A stretch of DNA of 44,927 nt from Candidatus Didemnitutus sp. (GTDB lineage: Bacteria > Verrucomicrobiota > Verrucomicrobiia > Opitutales > Opitutaceae). The stretch covers positions 1-44,927 of the forward strand of contig JAMPXH010000022.1 of NCBI GenBank assembly GCA_023701285.1, given 5' to 3'. The position numbers and the translations under genes were made by a program. The notes under the pieces are model-generated. The model searched no databases. It was not told where the DNA came from and was given only the letters and a program-made list of their open reading frames with translations. Shown one piece after another: positions 9,941 through 20,221 of the stretch (positions are counted from its first letter, which is position 1; each line of letters starts with the position of its first letter).

Positions 9941-11087
9941 TCACTCGTCGTCCATCTGGATGTCCTTGTTGCGATGCCGCGGGCAACCGGCCCGCAGCCA
10001 CGCATAGACAAAGCGGTCGAGATCGCCATCGAGCACGCCCTGCGTGTCGCTGGTCGAGACGCCCGTGCGCAAGTCCTTCACCATTTGGTAGGGCTGGAGC
10101 ACGTAGCTGCGGATCTGACTGCCCCAGCCGATCTCGCCCTTTTCGCCGTAGAATTTCTCCATCTCGCTGCGCTGCTCGTCCTGTTTCTTCTCGTAGAGGC
10201 GGGCCTTGAGGACGTTCAGCGCGCTGGCGCGGTTCTTGATCTGCGAACGTTCGTTTTGGCAGACGACGACGATGCCGCTCGGGATGTGCGTGAGGCGCAC
10301 GGCGGAGTCGGTGGTGTTGACGCCCTGGCCGCCCTTGCCGGAGGAGCGGTAGACGTCGACGCGGATCTCGCTGTCGGGGATCTCGATGTCGATCTCCTCA
10401 TTGATCTCGGCGACCACGTCGACCGCGCAAAAGGAGGTGTGGCGGCGCTTGTTCGAATCGAAGGGGCTGATGCGCACGAGGCGGTGCACGCCGCGCTCGG
10501 CCTTGGCGTAGCCGTAGGCGTTCTCGCCCTTGATGAGGATGGTGGCCTTGGAGATGCCGGCCTGGTCGCCGGGTTGCACGTCCATCAGCTCGACCTCGAA
10601 GCCGCGGCGCTCGCACCAGCGCGAATACATGCGGAAGAGGATGTCGGCCCAATCGTTGGACTCGGTGCCGCCGGCCCCGGCCTGGATGCTGAAGATGGCG
10701 TTGTTGCGGTCGAACTGGCCGGTGAGGAAGGAGGCGATCTCGAGCTTGTCGAGTTCCTCCAGCATCGCGGTGACGTTGGCGTGGAGTTCCTTCGCGTAGG
10801 CTTCCTGCTCGGCGGGCTCGGCTGACTCGATCAGCTCCACCATGACGGCGGCGTCGTCGAGCTTGCGGTTGAAGGCGACCAGGCCGCCGATGACCTTCTT
10901 CAGGCCATTGAGCTTGCCGATGTGCTTCTGCGCCTTGTCGGAGTTGTTCCAGAAATCGGGCGCGCCCATCTGGGCCTCCATCGCCTCGATCTCACGCTGC
11001 TTTTGTTCGACGTCAAAGAAACCTCCACAAGTAGCCGGCGCGCTTCTTGATGAGTTCGAGGTGCGAAAAGGTTTCGGGAGCGATCAT
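9941..11087 (-). CDS. prfB: Peptide chain release factor 2 with programmed +1 frameshift
   Basis: RF2 ends translation at UGA and UAA. The gene is in two frames. Codons 1-24 run from ATG 11087 ([18 protein letters not shown]...) to CTT, followed by an in-frame TGA at 11015-11013. A +1 shift that skips T11015 continues with GAC, giving 381 residues. The stop-codon-recognition tripeptide SPF is at about 207-209 and the peptidyl-hydrolysis motif GGQ at about 252-254, almost the same as in E. coli RF2. The C-terminus has a short extra tail ([13 protein letters not shown]). The frameshift makes RF2 regulate its own level: low RF2 slows termination at the TGA and favours the shift. The coordinates given span both frames. 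Confidence 0.96.
11012..11027 (-). promoter_or_regulatory. RF2 programmed frameshift site
   Basis: Read on the minus strand, the site is TGG AGG TTT CTT TGA C. It has an internal Shine-Dalgarno-like GGAGG three bases before the slippery CTT, then the TGA stop followed by C. This matches the known E. coli arrangement (SD-like element, three-base spacer, CUU UGA C), so the recoding signal looks fully functional. Confidence 0.95.
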
Positions 11088-11191
11088 GGATGCGGCACAG
11101 GGTTGGGCCGGCACCGGGCGCCGCAAGCGGAAATTGTCTCCGGCGAGCGATCGGGGAAAGAAGGGTTGCCTCGCCCCGGGCAGCGCGGACC

Positions 11192-12613
11192 ATGCCGCGA
11201 CTCCGTCCGATGCACCGGCCCGTCCCAACCGTCTCCCGCCGCCTCACGGCCACCGCGATCGGTTGGATTATTGCCGGAGTCTTCATCGCTTGGCTGGTGG
11301 CGCACCGGGTGCACTTGGTGGCGACGGGCGCGGTGAACGTCCCGTTCTGGGACCAATGGGATTTCTACACGCCGCTCTTCCAGGAGCAGGGACCGTGGGC
11401 GTGGTTCATGCACCAGCACGGGCCGCACCGGCAGGGTTTGGGTGCGCTGCTCACGGGCGGCCTCGCGCAACTCACGGCCTGGGACCTGCGCGGCGACGCG
11501 CTGATCTCGCTCGCCGCGACGATCGCCAGCGCGGCGCTCGGGGTGCTGCTCGCGCGCCGCTGCGGCATCGGCGGCCCGGCGAGTGCGGCCGTGGTCTGCG
11601 CGCTGACGCTGACGACGCGGCAATACGAACTGTGGGTCGGCCCGGCCAATCCCGCGCACAGTCCCCTGCCCGTGCTGTTGCTGCTGCTCTACGCGTGGGC
11701 CTGGTTCATCGCCGCGCCGGGACGGCGGCTTGCGGCGCAGGCCGGGCTCGTGGGGCTGATGATCTTCACCGGCTTCGGGATCTTCGGCGGCGCGGTCGGC
11801 ACGGCGCTGCTGCTGCTCGAAGCGACGGCGCTCTGGCGCGAGCATAACCGCGCGGCAGCGTCGCGCGCCACGCTCGCGATGGCGGTGGTGGCGGCGGCGT
11901 GGATCGTCTTTTTCCACGGCTACGTGTGGCAGCCGGCGGAGCCGAACTTCCACTTTCCCCACGAACGCCCCTGGGAATACGCGGGCTTCATCGTGATGAT
12001 GTTCTCCAGTTATGCGGGCTGGAAAAACCCGCTCGCGCTCACGCTGCCGCTCGGCTCGGTGCTGCTGCTCGCGGTGAGCGCGGTCGCCGTGTTGCACGGG
12101 CGTCGTCTGCTCGACCGCGCCGTGAGCGACCGGCGTGTGCACCTGGCGCTGTTCGCACTCGCGGCGACGACACTGCTCTTCTGCCTCAACACCGCAGTCG
12201 GCCGCATCGGGCTCGGCTGGCGCGCCGGCGGTTATCCATCGCGCTATATCGCGATGCTGGTGCCGGGATTGCTGGCGGTCTATCTCACGCTGCAACGCGG
12301 GCCACGGCGCAACTGGCGGCATGCGACGACAGTGACGTTCGCCCTGCTCGCCAGCTGGAATGGCCTGCTGCCCTCCTCCGGCGATCGGCGCGCCATCGAC
12401 GGATTCCGACGCGGCCGCGAGACTTGGCGCGACGTTTACCTGCAAACCGGCAGCCAGGCCGAAGCCGACCGCGCCAGCATGGCCGTGAACGGCTATCCGA
12501 TTTATCCGGGCGATGTAGGTGCGCGGCTCGATTACCTGCGCCGGCACCAGCTGAGTTTGTTTTCGACGGAGCCGGCGATGACGGCCAAGCCGGAAGAGCG
12601 AACGGCACCGTGA
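11192..12613 (+). CDS. Polytopic membrane protein, glycosyltransferase-like, function unknown
   Basis: The predicted protein has 473 residues with about ten hydrophobic segments, the first at about residues 18-36. After it comes VPFWDQWDFYTPLF and then MHQHGPHRQGLG, an acidic and histidine-rich periplasmic loop. This layout recalls GT-C type lipid-linked sugar transferases, whose first loop carries an acidic pair, but the sequence is not one I can assign to a named family. The C-terminal 60 residues are soluble. ATG 11192 or ATG 11210 are both possible starts. The gene is divergent from prfB across 104 bases and convergent with fcl. Nearness to the GDP-fucose genes fits a role in glycan assembly, but that is inference. 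Confidence 0.7.
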   Translation: MPRLRPMHRPVPTVSRRLTATAIGWIIAGVFIAWLVAHRVHLVATGAVNVPFWDQWDFYTPLFQEQGPWAWFMHQHGPHRQGLGALLTGGLAQLTAWDLRGDALISLAATIASAALGVLLARRCGIGGPASAAVVCALTLTTRQYELWVGPANPAHSPLPVLLLLLYAWAWFIAAPGRRLAAQAGLVGLMIFTGFGIFGGAVGTALLLLEATALWREHNRAAASRATLAMAVVAAAWIVFFHGYVWQPAEPNFHFPHERPWEYAGFIVMMFSSYAGWKNPLALTLPLGSVLLLAVSAVAVLHGRRLLDRAVSDRRVHLALFALAATTLLFCLNTAVGRIGLGWRAGGYPSRYIAMLVPGLLAVYLTLQRGPRRNWRHATTVTFALLASWNGLLPSSGDRRAIDGFRRGRETWRDVYLQTGSQAEADRASMAVNGYPIYPGDVGARLDYLRRHQLSLFSTEPAMTAKPEERTAP

Positions 12614-12639
12614 GGCGGCAGGTTGACGCTGGACGCGGC

Positions 12640-12653
12640 GCGACCGAGGTCGC
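12640..12653. repeat. Short palindrome GCGACC-GA-GGTCGC
   Basis: A perfect 6-bp inverted repeat lies in the 84-base gap between two convergent genes. It may be a terminator remnant or a REP-like element. It shares the GACC/GGTC core with the two palindromes after mutY. Confidence 0.3.
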
Positions 12654-12697
12654 TGCCTACGGTGAAAGCTAAGCGAGCTGGAGAATGATGCGCGGCG

Positions 12698-13636
12698 TCA
12701 GCCGCGGAGCGTGCCGTCAGCCTGCTCGGCGAGGAAGGACGCGTAAGTCTGACGGAGGCCGTCGCGCAGCGAGATCCGCGCCTGCCAGCCGAGGGCGGCG
12801 AGGCGGGAGACGTCCATGAGCTTGCGCGGCGTGCCGTCGGGTTTGGTCGTATCCCACGCGATGCGCCCCGTGAAACCGACCGTCTCTGCGACGAGTTCGG
12901 TCAGTTCCTTGATCGTGACGTCCGTGCCCGAGCCGAGGTTGAGCCAGTCGGGCGGGTTGTCCTGCCGGAGGATGAACGCGCAACCGTCGGCGAGATCGTC
13001 GACGTGGAGGAACTCGCGGCGGGGCGAACCGGTGCCCCAGGCGACGACCTCGGGCTTGCCGGCCAGCTTCGCCTCGTGGAAGCGGCGGATGAGCGCGGGC
13101 AACACATGCGAGTTCTGCGGGTGGTAGTTGTCCGCCGGGCCGTAGAGATTCGTCGGCATCGCCGAGTGGTAGAGCACGCCGTATTGCTGGCGGTAGTATT
13201 GCGCGAGCTTCAGGCCGGCGATCTTGGCGATGGCGTAGGCCTCGTTGGTCGGTTCGAGCGCACTCGTGAGCAGGCAATCCTCGGTCATCGGTTGCGGCGC
13301 GTGCTTCGGGTAGATGCACGAGCTGCCGAGGAAGAGCAGGCGCTTCACGCCGGCGGCGTAGGCGCCGTGGATGCAGTTGGCGGCGATGGCGAGGTTCTCG
13401 TAGAGGAACTCGGCGGGGTAAGTGTTGTTCGCGTGGATGCCGCCGACCTTGGCGGCGGCGATGATCGCCACGTCGGGCTTCTCCGCGGCGTAGAAGGCCG
13501 CGACGGCGGACTGGCTCGTGAGATCGAGGCCGTCGCGGCGGGAACGCAATAGAAGCGTCACGCCCGGCTCGCGCTGGAAGCGCCGCACGAGCGCCGCGCC
13601 GACCATGCCGTGGTGACCTGCGATGAAGAGTTTCAT
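12698..13636 (-). CDS. fcl: GDP-L-fucose synthase
   Basis: This 312-residue short-chain dehydrogenase converts GDP-4-keto-6-deoxy-mannose to GDP-L-fucose by epimerisation and NADPH reduction. The N-terminal nucleotide-binding motif is GHHGMVG (7-13). The catalytic serine region is GSSCIYP (about 104-110) and the YxxxK pair is Tyr134/Lys138. Further family segments are [18 protein letters not shown] and [17 protein letters not shown]. The start is ATG 13636 ([10 protein letters not shown]); an 11-residue upstream extension is unlikely. It lies 81 bases downstream of gmd, the preceding pathway step, so fucose donor synthesis appears complete and probably feeds surface glycan. Confidence 0.95.
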   Translation of the reverse strand: MKLFIAGHHGMVGAALVRRFQREPGVTLLLRSRRDGLDLTSQSAVAAFYAAEKPDVAIIAAAKVGGIHANNTYPAEFLYENLAIAANCIHGAYAAGVKRLLFLGSSCIYPKHAPQPMTEDCLLTSALEPTNEAYAIAKIAGLKLAQYYRQQYGVLYHSAMPTNLYGPADNYHPQNSHVLPALIRRFHEAKLAGKPEVVAWGTGSPRREFLHVDDLADGCAFILRQDNPPDWLNLGSGTDVTIKELTELVAETVGFTGRIAWDTTKPDGTPRKLMDVSRLAALGWQARISLRDGLRQTYASFLAEQADGTLRG

Positions 13637-13640
13637 GAAT

Positions 13641-13680
13641 GAAAAACCACGAAATACACGAACCAAACGAAAGAAAAGGA
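13641..13680. repeat. AT-rich intergenic repeat-like segment
   Basis: The gmd-fcl gap contains a low-GC string built around CCACGAAATACACGAA, unlike its GC-rich surroundings. The 11-base core AAATACACGAA recurs at 26142-26152 between rnhC and mutY. It is probably a degenerate dispersed repeat. Confidence 0.4.
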
Positions 13681-13717
13681 TAGGCTCACCGTCGTGCGTT
13701 GCGCGGTGAATAATCGC

Positions 13718-14752
13718 TCAGGCGAAGGGAGCCTTGGAGACGTCCGGCAGCTGCGCGATCTGGGCCTCGCGTTTGGCGAGTTCGAGGTCGTGCTCGACCA
13801 TGATCTTCACGAGATCCTTGAAACGGACCTTCGGCTCCCAACCGAGCTGGCGGCGCGCCTTGTCCGGGTTGCCGATGAGCAGGTCGACCTCCGCCGGGCG
13901 CTCGTAGCGCGTGTCGTGGCGGACATATTTTTCCCAATCGAGCCCGAGCAGGCCGAAGGTTTCCGCGCAGAACTCGCGCACGCTGTGCGTCTCGTTCGTC
14001 GCCACGACGTAGTCGTCGGGCTGCTCCTGCTGGAGCATGAGCCACATCATCTCGACGTATTCCTTGGCGTAGCCCCAGTCGCGCTTGGCATCGAGGTTGC
14101 CGAGGTAGAGCGAGTCCTGCAGGCCCAGCTTGATGCGGGTCGCGGCGCGCGTGATCTTGCGCGTGACGAAGGTCTCGCCGCGGCGCGGGCTCTCGTGGTT
14201 GAAGAGGATGCCGTTGGACGCGTGCAGGCCGTAGCTCTCGCGGAAGTTCACGGTCAGCCAGTAGGCGTAAACCTTGGCGCAGCCGTAGGGCGAACGCGGC
14301 CAGAACGGCGTCCGCTCCGTCTGCGGCACTTCCTGCACCTTGCCGAACATCTCGGACGACGACGCCTGGTAGAAACGGGTCTTCTTCACGAGGCCGGCCT
14401 CGCGGATGGCCTCGAGGATGCGGAGCGCGCCCTGGCCGTCGATGTCGCCGGTGTATTCGGGAATATCGAAGGAGACGCGGACATGCGATTGCGCCGCGAG
14501 GTTGTAGACCTCGTCGGGCTGGAGCTCGTAGAGCAGCTTCACCATCTGCACGGCGTCGGCGAGGTCGCCGTAGTGGAGCGTGAGCTGCGCGCCGTTGGCG
14601 TGGCGGTTGAAATTGAGGTGGTCGATGCGGCTCGTGTTGAACGTCGACGCGCGGCGGATGATGCCGTGGACCTCGTAGCCCTTGGAGAGGAGAAACTCGG
14701 CAAGATACGATCCGTCCTGCCCGGTGATGCCGGTGATGAGGGCCTTCTTCAT
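13718..14752 (-). CDS. gmd: GDP-mannose 4,6-dehydratase
   Basis: This 344-residue enzyme makes GDP-4-keto-6-deoxy-D-mannose from GDP-mannose, the first step to GDP-fucose and related sugars. The N-terminus is [20 protein letters not shown], with the NADP-binding GITGQDG at 8-14. The catalytic region SSSEMFG is at about 131-137, with Tyr156 and Lys160 in [21 protein letters not shown] and [18 protein letters not shown] are diagnostic for Gmd. ATG 14752 gives the classical start; ATG 14758 would add two residues. It lies downstream of valS on the same strand and upstream of fcl. Confidence 0.96.
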   Translation of the reverse strand: MKKALITGITGQDGSYLAEFLLSKGYEVHGIIRRASTFNTSRIDHLNFNRHANGAQLTLHYGDLADAVQMVKLLYELQPDEVYNLAAQSHVRVSFDIPEYTGDIDGQGALRILEAIREAGLVKKTRFYQASSSEMFGKVQEVPQTERTPFWPRSPYGCAKVYAYWLTVNFRESYGLHASNGILFNHESPRRGETFVTRKITRAATRIKLGLQDSLYLGNLDAKRDWGYAKEYVEMMWLMLQQEQPDDYVVATNETHSVREFCAETFGLLGLDWEKYVRHDTRYERPAEVDLLIGNPDKARRQLGWEPKVRFKDLVKIMVEHDLELAKREAQIAQLPDVSKAPFA

Positions 14753-14868
14753 TCGCATTGCATTCAGCGCGGCGGCGAAAGGCTTGGCCAGCCCGATTAT
14801 TGCGGCCGGCACCGCAGGACGGGCCGGCCGCCAACAGGCAGGGTGTCTCGACTTGGGAGCGAGCAGAC

Positions 14869-17607
14869 TCAGCCGAGCGAGGCGAGCAGGCGCTCGACCT
14901 CGGCCTTCTTGGCCTTCTGGTCGGCGAGCTGCTTGCGCGCGCCTTCGAGCACGGCGGGCGGCGCCTTGGAGACGAAGGCTTCGTTCGACAGGCGCGCCTC
15001 GGTGCCGGCGATGTGCTTGGAGACGGTCTCGAGTTCCTTGGTCAGGCGGGCCTTCTCGGCGGCGGTGTCGCCGGCCTTGAGCTGGCGGATGAGGTTCCAC
15101 GAGCCGAGCGGCGTCACGCACACGGGCGCGTTGGGCGACATCTTGCCGCGCGCCACCTCGGCGGCGCCCATCATGCGCTTCAACTTGGCGAGGTTGGCCT
15201 CGAGCAACGCCCATTGCGCATCGCTGGCCTCGACGACGAACTGCGAATCCTTCTTCGCCGCCTCGCCGTTGTCGGCCTTGAAGGCGCGGACCTGCGAGGT
15301 GAGCTCCTTGAGGCTGCCGACCGCGGCGGCGGCGGCCGTGTCGACCTTCACCCCGCGCGCGGCGAGGGCCGCGACGAGCTCGGTTTCCTTTTCGATCCGC
15401 ACGTCGCGCATGAGGAACTGCGCGTCGGTGCCGTAGCCGAGCAGGTGCCAGAGTTCCTCCGTGATGAAGGGCGTGAACGGGTGCAGCAGCAGCAACGTCT
15501 GACGCAGCACGAGGTCCTGGATGGCGAGACAGTTGTCCTTGGTGGACGCGTCCTGCAGCTTCGCCTTGGAGACCTCGACATACCAGTCGCAGAAGTCATT
15601 CCAGAAAAATCCGTAGAGCGTCTGGACGGCGTTGCTGAACTCGAACTTGGCGAAGGCCTCCTCGACGGCGCGCGTCGTGGCGAGCAGGCGGTCGAGAATG
15701 GCGTGGTCGTCGGCGTCGAACTTCGCGGCGTCGAGACGCGCGAGCACGGCGGCAAGCGAGGAGTTGTCGGCGCTGTCGCCGCTCATCTGGCGGAAGCGGC
15801 AGGCGTTCCAGAGCTTGTTGCAGAAATTCTTTCCGGTCTCGATCCGGTCTTCCTGGAAGCGGATGTCCTGACCCTGCGGCGCGATGGAGACGATGCCGAA
15901 GCGCAGGCCGTCCGCGCCATACTTCGCGATGAGATCGAGCGGGTCGGGCGAGTTGCCGAGGGATTTCGACATCTTGCGGCCCTGCTGGTCGCGAATGATG
16001 CCGGTGAAATAGACGTCCTTGAACGGGATCCGTTTTTCGAGCGGCTGCCCCTCGTGGGTGTATTCGAGGCCGGCCATGATCATGCGCGCGACCCAGAAGA
16101 AGATGATGTCCGGGCCGGTCACGAGCGTGCTCGTCGGGTAGAAATACTCGTAGCCGCGCTCCTTCATCTTCGCCGCGTCGGGCCAGCCGAGCGTGGCGAA
16201 GGGCCAGAGCCACGACGACGCCCAGGTGTCGAGCACGTCGTCCTCCTGCACCCAGTTCTGCGGGTCGGCGGGGCCGGCGAGCGAGACGTGGACCTTCGTC
16301 GGATCGCGCAACTCGGCCTCGGTGAGCTTCTCCTTGTCGAGGCCCTTGCGATACCAGACCGGAATGCGGTGGCCCCACCAGAGCTGACGGCTGATGCACC
16401 AGTCCTGGATGTTTTCGAGCCAGTGCAGGTAGACCTTTGACCAGCGCTCGGGGTGGAACTTGATGTGCCCGTCGCGCACGGCGGCCTTGGCCTCCTCGAC
16501 GCGCGGATACTTCAACCACCACTGCCACGTGAGGCGCGGCTCGATCGGCACATCGGCGCGCTCGGAGAAGCCGACGTTGTTCTCGTAGGGTTCCTCCTTC
16601 ACCAGCGCCCCGCGCTCCTTCAGCAGCTCGGCGGCCTTCTTGCGGCCGGCGAAGCGGTCCAGGCCCGCGAGTTCGGGGCCGGCGAGGTCGTTGAGCGTGC
16701 CGTCGGCGTTGAGCACGTCGATCGGCGGGAGCTTGTGGCGCTGTCCGATCTCGAAGTCGACCTTGTCATGCGCCGGCGTGATTTTGAGCGCGCCGGAGCC
16801 GAAGTCCTTGTCCACCGCGCTGTCGGCGATGATCGGGATCTCGGCGGTCGGCCCGAGCGGACGGCGGACCTTCTTGCCGATCCAGCCGGCGTAGCGCGGA
16901 TCGTCGGGATGCACGGCGATGGCGACGTCGCCGGGAATCGTTTCGGGACGCGTCGTCTTGACGGTGATGAACTCGCCGGGCGCGTCGACGCGCTCGTAGC
17001 GCACCTGGTAGAGGAAGCCCTTCGCGGGCTTCATGATCACTTCCTCGTCGGAGAGCGCGGTGAGCGAGACCGGGCACCAGTTCACCATGCGCTTGCCGCG
17101 GTAGATGTGGCCCTTCGCAAAGAGATCGACGAACACGTTGAGGACCGCCTGCGAGTAGTGCGGGTCCATCGTGAACTGCGTGCGGCTCCAGTCGCAGGAC
17201 GCGCCGAGCGCCTGCAGTTGCTTGAGGATGATGCCGCCCTTCTCCTCGCGCCACGACCAGACCTTCTCGAGGAACTTCTCGCGGCCGAGGTCGCGACGGT
17301 GGAGCTTCTGCTTGCGCAACTCGCGCTCGACGACGGTCTGCGTGGCGATGCCCGCGTGGTCGGTGCCGGGGAGCCACATCGCCTCCTTGCCCTCGAGGCG
17401 CGCGCGGCGAATGAGGATGTCCTGAAGCGTATTGTTGAGCACATGGCCCATCGTGAGCACGCCGGTGACGTTGGGCGGCGGGATAACGATGCTGTAGGAC
17501 TGCTTCGCGGGATCGACGCGCCCCGCGAAACACTCGGCGGTCTGCCAGGCGGCATACCACTTGCCTTCAACGTCGCGCGGTTCGTAGCTCTTGGTGATCG
17601 AGGCCAT
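14869..17607 (-). CDS. valS: Valyl-tRNA synthetase
   Basis: This 912-residue class I synthetase charges tRNA-Val. The HIGH-type motif is GHVLN (about 54-58) after [12 protein letters not shown], and KMSKS is at 545-549 in [14 protein letters not shown]. Between them is the CP1 editing region ([17 protein letters not shown]). The anticodon domain follows, and the C-terminal 70 residues form a Lys/Glu/Ala-rich coiled coil ending in [13 protein letters not shown], as is usual for ValRS. It starts at ATG 17607. Nothing is unusual in length or motifs. Confidence 0.97.
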   Translation of the reverse strand: MASITKSYEPRDVEGKWYAAWQTAECFAGRVDPAKQSYSIVIPPPNVTGVLTMGHVLNNTLQDILIRRARLEGKEAMWLPGTDHAGIATQTVVERELRKQKLHRRDLGREKFLEKVWSWREEKGGIILKQLQALGASCDWSRTQFTMDPHYSQAVLNVFVDLFAKGHIYRGKRMVNWCPVSLTALSDEEVIMKPAKGFLYQVRYERVDAPGEFITVKTTRPETIPGDVAIAVHPDDPRYAGWIGKKVRRPLGPTAEIPIIADSAVDKDFGSGALKITPAHDKVDFEIGQRHKLPPIDVLNADGTLNDLAGPELAGLDRFAGRKKAAELLKERGALVKEEPYENNVGFSERADVPIEPRLTWQWWLKYPRVEEAKAAVRDGHIKFHPERWSKVYLHWLENIQDWCISRQLWWGHRIPVWYRKGLDKEKLTEAELRDPTKVHVSLAGPADPQNWVQEDDVLDTWASSWLWPFATLGWPDAAKMKERGYEYFYPTSTLVTGPDIIFFWVARMIMAGLEYTHEGQPLEKRIPFKDVYFTGIIRDQQGRKMSKSLGNSPDPLDLIAKYGADGLRFGIVSIAPQGQDIRFQEDRIETGKNFCNKLWNACRFRQMSGDSADNSSLAAVLARLDAAKFDADDHAILDRLLATTRAVEEAFAKFEFSNAVQTLYGFFWNDFCDWYVEVSKAKLQDASTKDNCLAIQDLVLRQTLLLLHPFTPFITEELWHLLGYGTDAQFLMRDVRIEKETELVAALAARGVKVDTAAAAAVGSLKELTSQVRAFKADNGEAAKKDSQFVVEASDAQWALLEANLAKLKRMMGAAEVARGKMSPNAPVCVTPLGSWNLIRQLKAGDTAAEKARLTKELETVSKHIAGTEARLSNEAFVSKAPPAVLEGARKQLADQKAKKAEVERLLASLG

Positions 17608-17732
17608 GGGAAAAGGTTAAGCCGCGCAGTGAAAGCCCCGCCCGCGCCCCTGACAAGGGGAGAAAACGCCCGGGCGCCGTCAGGCCGCCTCCCCGACCCC
17701 GCCGGTTGGAGCCCGGTCCGGCGCCGGCCGCC

Positions 17733-18617
17733 TCAACGCATCTCCTCGATCTCGAACACCAACTGGTTGCGCGCGGTGACCGGCAGCGGCAGGAAATGCG
17801 CCTGCTGGAGCGTGCCCGCGCACTCGTCGCTGAGCAGGAAGCGCAGGAACGGCAGCAACTCGGGCGCCGCCTCGCGGCGGAAGACGACGTAGAGCGGCAG
17901 GCGCAGCGCGTAGCTGCCTTGGTGCAGGTTTTCCTCCGTCGGCAGGGTGGCGGGATCGCTGACGCTGGTGGCCACGGCGAGCGCGCGCAGGCCGGAGCCG
18001 GCGGCCGGCAACGCGGGGCTGAGACCCAGCGCATGCGTGGCGCCCCGGAGGGCTTGTTCGAGGGCGACGGCCGAATCGGCCAGCTTCACGTCGCCGCGCA
18101 CGGGACCGTCATTGAGCAGCAGCCGGCGAAAGAGCGGCAGCGTAAGGCCGTGCGTCGGGGCGAGGGCGTGCAGTTCCACGGGACGCGAGCGGTCTTCGCC
18201 GCGCACGCCGAGTTCGCCCCAGGTCTTGATCGATTCGATGGCCCCGGTGCCGAACAACGCGCGCAATTGCGGAAAGGTCACCTGCGTGACGGCCGCGGCC
18301 TCGGGCGCCACGATCACCACCGGTTGATAGCCGATCACGCGCGCCGTCAGGCCGTCGAAGGCCGGCACCTCGCCCGGCGGCAACATGATCAACCCGACAT
18401 CCGCCGTGCCCGCGGCGAGTTTTTCCAAACCGGGACGCGTGCCGCGAAAATCCTGCTCCACCGCGATCGCGCTCTGCCGCGCATGCTCCGCGAGCGCGCG
18501 GCTGAAAGCTGCGCCGAGCAGGTCGGACCCCGTCACGCGCACGTCACGGGCACCCCAAGCGGGGGCCAGCACGCCGAGACCGGCGAGGAACAGCGCGGCG
18601 AAAAGGCGCAGGCTCAT
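17733..18617 (-). CDS. PstS-like periplasmic substrate-binding protein
   Basis: This 294-residue protein has a signal peptide ([22 protein letters not shown]) and a PstS-type periplasmic binding fold. The opening VTGSDLLGAAFSRALAEH and the glycine-rich region FRGTRPGLEKLAAGTADVGL correspond to the phosphate-loop region of PstS-like proteins. The canonical 'GSGAG' loop is changed to RGTRPG, so the ligand need not be phosphate. No pstCAB genes are present. The ATG at 18617 overlaps the stop of the upstream response-regulator gene in an ATGA, which indicates tight coupling. It may serve as a ligand sensor for the adjacent two-component system rather than for transport; this is inference. Confidence 0.8.
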   Translation of the reverse strand: MSLRLFAALFLAGLGVLAPAWGARDVRVTGSDLLGAAFSRALAEHARQSAIAVEQDFRGTRPGLEKLAAGTADVGLIMLPPGEVPAFDGLTARVIGYQPVVIVAPEAAAVTQVTFPQLRALFGTGAIESIKTWGELGVRGEDRSRPVELHALAPTHGLTLPLFRRLLLNDGPVRGDVKLADSAVALEQALRGATHALGLSPALPAAGSGLRALAVATSVSDPATLPTEENLHQGSYALRLPLYVVFRREAAPELLPFLRFLLSDECAGTLQQAHFLPLPVTARNQLVFEIEEMR

Positions 18618-19987
18618 GCGCGGCCGTAGACGTCGAGCTCGGGCCACTGCGCGATCTTGCGGTGGAGGGTGCGGCGGCTGATGCCGAGCATCTCGGCGGC
18701 CTGCGTGCGGTTGCCGCGGGCCTTGATCAGCGCCTCGCGAAGGAGGCGCTTCTCGTTTTCCTCGACGGAGAGCGGGTTGGCCGGCGCGGGCGAGCTGAGC
18801 ACGGGGCTGCCGGCGACCTCGCCGCGGAATTTCGGCTCAAGCTCGAACTCGTTGAGCGTGCCACCGCGACGGAGCACGACGACGTTCTCGGCGAAGTTGC
18901 GCAGCTCGCGGATGTTGCCCGGCCAGGCGTAGGCCTGCAGGAAACGCATCGCGCCCGGGTCGATCGAGACGGGCTCGTAGGCGTTCTCCTTCGAGAATTG
19001 CCGGATGAAATGATCGAGCAGCACCGGGATGTCGTCCGGACGCTCGCGCAGCGGAGGCGTGGTGATGCGCACGACGTTGAGGCGGAAGAACAGGTCCTCG
19101 CGGAACTTCCCGTCCTTCACCATTTGCTCGAGGTTGCGGTTCGTCGCGGCCACGAGACGCACGTCGACGGTCAGCGTCTTGGTGCTGCCGATGCGTTCGA
19201 AGCTCCGCGTCTCGATGAAGCGCAGGAGCTTCACCTGGATCTCGGGCCCGATCTCGCCGATCTCGTCGAGGAAGACCGTGCCGCCGTCGGCCGCCTCGAA
19301 GCGACCGATGCGCCGCTCCGTCGCGCCGGTGAACGACCCGCGCTCGTGGCCGAAGAGCTCGCTTTCCAGCAGCATCGGCGGGAGCGCCGCGCAATGCACC
19401 GGGATGAACGCCGCGCGCGCGCGCGGGCTGGCCTGATGAATGGCCTGCGCGACGAGTTCCTTGCCCGTGCCGGTCTCGCCCTCGATGAGAATCGTGGCCT
19501 TCGACGGCGCGACGAGCTTCACGCGCTCGATCACGTCCTTGAGCTTCTGCGAGTGGCCGACGATGCCGTCGGCGTTGAATTTCTCGTCGAGGCGGTCGTG
19601 GAGCTGCTTGACCTCGACCTCGAGCGTCCGGGTCTTGAGCGCGCGCTGGATGAGGATCTCGAGGCGCTCGATGTTGACCGGCTTGGTGAGGAAATCGACC
19701 GCCCCGCGCTTCATCGCCTCCACGGCGGAATCGATGCTGCCGTAGGCCGTCATCATGATCACGGCGGGCTTGTTCGCGAGGGTCAGCGCCTTGTCGATGA
19801 CCTTGAGGCCGCTTTTCCCGGGCATGCGGAGGTCGGTCACGATCACGTCGAACTCCTGCGCCTCCATGAGGTTGAAGCCCTCGTCGGCACTCGCGGCGAC
19901 GGACACGTCGTAGTTGTCCTGCAAGGCCTGCTGGAGCCCCTCGCGGGTGTGCTTCTCGTCGTCGACGATCAGAACGCTCGGCACCAT
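18614..19987 (-). CDS. Sigma54-dependent response regulator, NtrC/AtoC type
   Basis: This 457-residue regulator has a receiver domain (phospho-acceptor Asp52 in [11 protein letters not shown], Lys102 in TKPVN) and an AAA+ sigma54-activation domain. Walker A is GETGTGKE (170-177) and Walker B is [11 protein letters not shown] (235-245). It ends in a Fis-type helix-turn-helix with [18 protein letters not shown]. The sigma54-contact loop reads GSFTGA (217-222) instead of the usual GAFTGA; Ser at position 2 is a natural variant in some activators. It starts at ATG 19987. Its likely kinase is the soluble PAS kinase at 21824-22996, with the GltD-like gene between. No sigma54 promoter was recognised nearby. 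Confidence 0.93.
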   Translation of the reverse strand: MVPSVLIVDDEKHTREGLQQALQDNYDVSVAASADEGFNLMEAQEFDVIVTDLRMPGKSGLKVIDKALTLANKPAVIMMTAYGSIDSAVEAMKRGAVDFLTKPVNIERLEILIQRALKTRTLEVEVKQLHDRLDEKFNADGIVGHSQKLKDVIERVKLVAPSKATILIEGETGTGKELVAQAIHQASPRARAAFIPVHCAALPPMLLESELFGHERGSFTGATERRIGRFEAADGGTVFLDEIGEIGPEIQVKLLRFIETRSFERIGSTKTLTVDVRLVAATNRNLEQMVKDGKFREDLFFRLNVVRITTPPLRERPDDIPVLLDHFIRQFSKENAYEPVSIDPGAMRFLQAYAWPGNIRELRNFAENVVVLRRGGTLNEFELEPKFRGEVAGSPVLSSPAPANPLSVEENEKRLLREALIKARGNRTQAAEMLGISRRTLHRKIAQWPELDVYGRA

Positions 19988-20221
19988 GCCGGTATGAAGC
20001 CCCGCCCTGCGGCCCCGGTCAACGGGAAATGAGACGAGCTGTCACACTTCGGCTTTCATGGATCATCCACTTGCCGCCTCGTGCGCTCCGCCGAGCGTCA
20101 GCGCGGGACAGCTCCCTTGGCGGCGCCGCCTCGAAGCGAGGGACCGAAAAATCGCCATCCCACTGCACCGCTTAAAGATGAGACGGGTCTCGTGCGATTC
20201 CCGTGCAGCGGCGGCACCTCT

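Noticed and set aside
10981-11087. Internal ATG at 10981 as the start of prfB
   Set aside because: The upstream leader with CTT TGA C and a correctly spaced GGAGG supplies the conserved N-terminus by frameshift.
14753-15214. N-terminal extension of gmd by about 150 residues into valS
   Set aside because: It overlaps the valS coding region and is Arg/Ala-rich shadow sequence. Gmd proteins start at [11 protein letters not shown].
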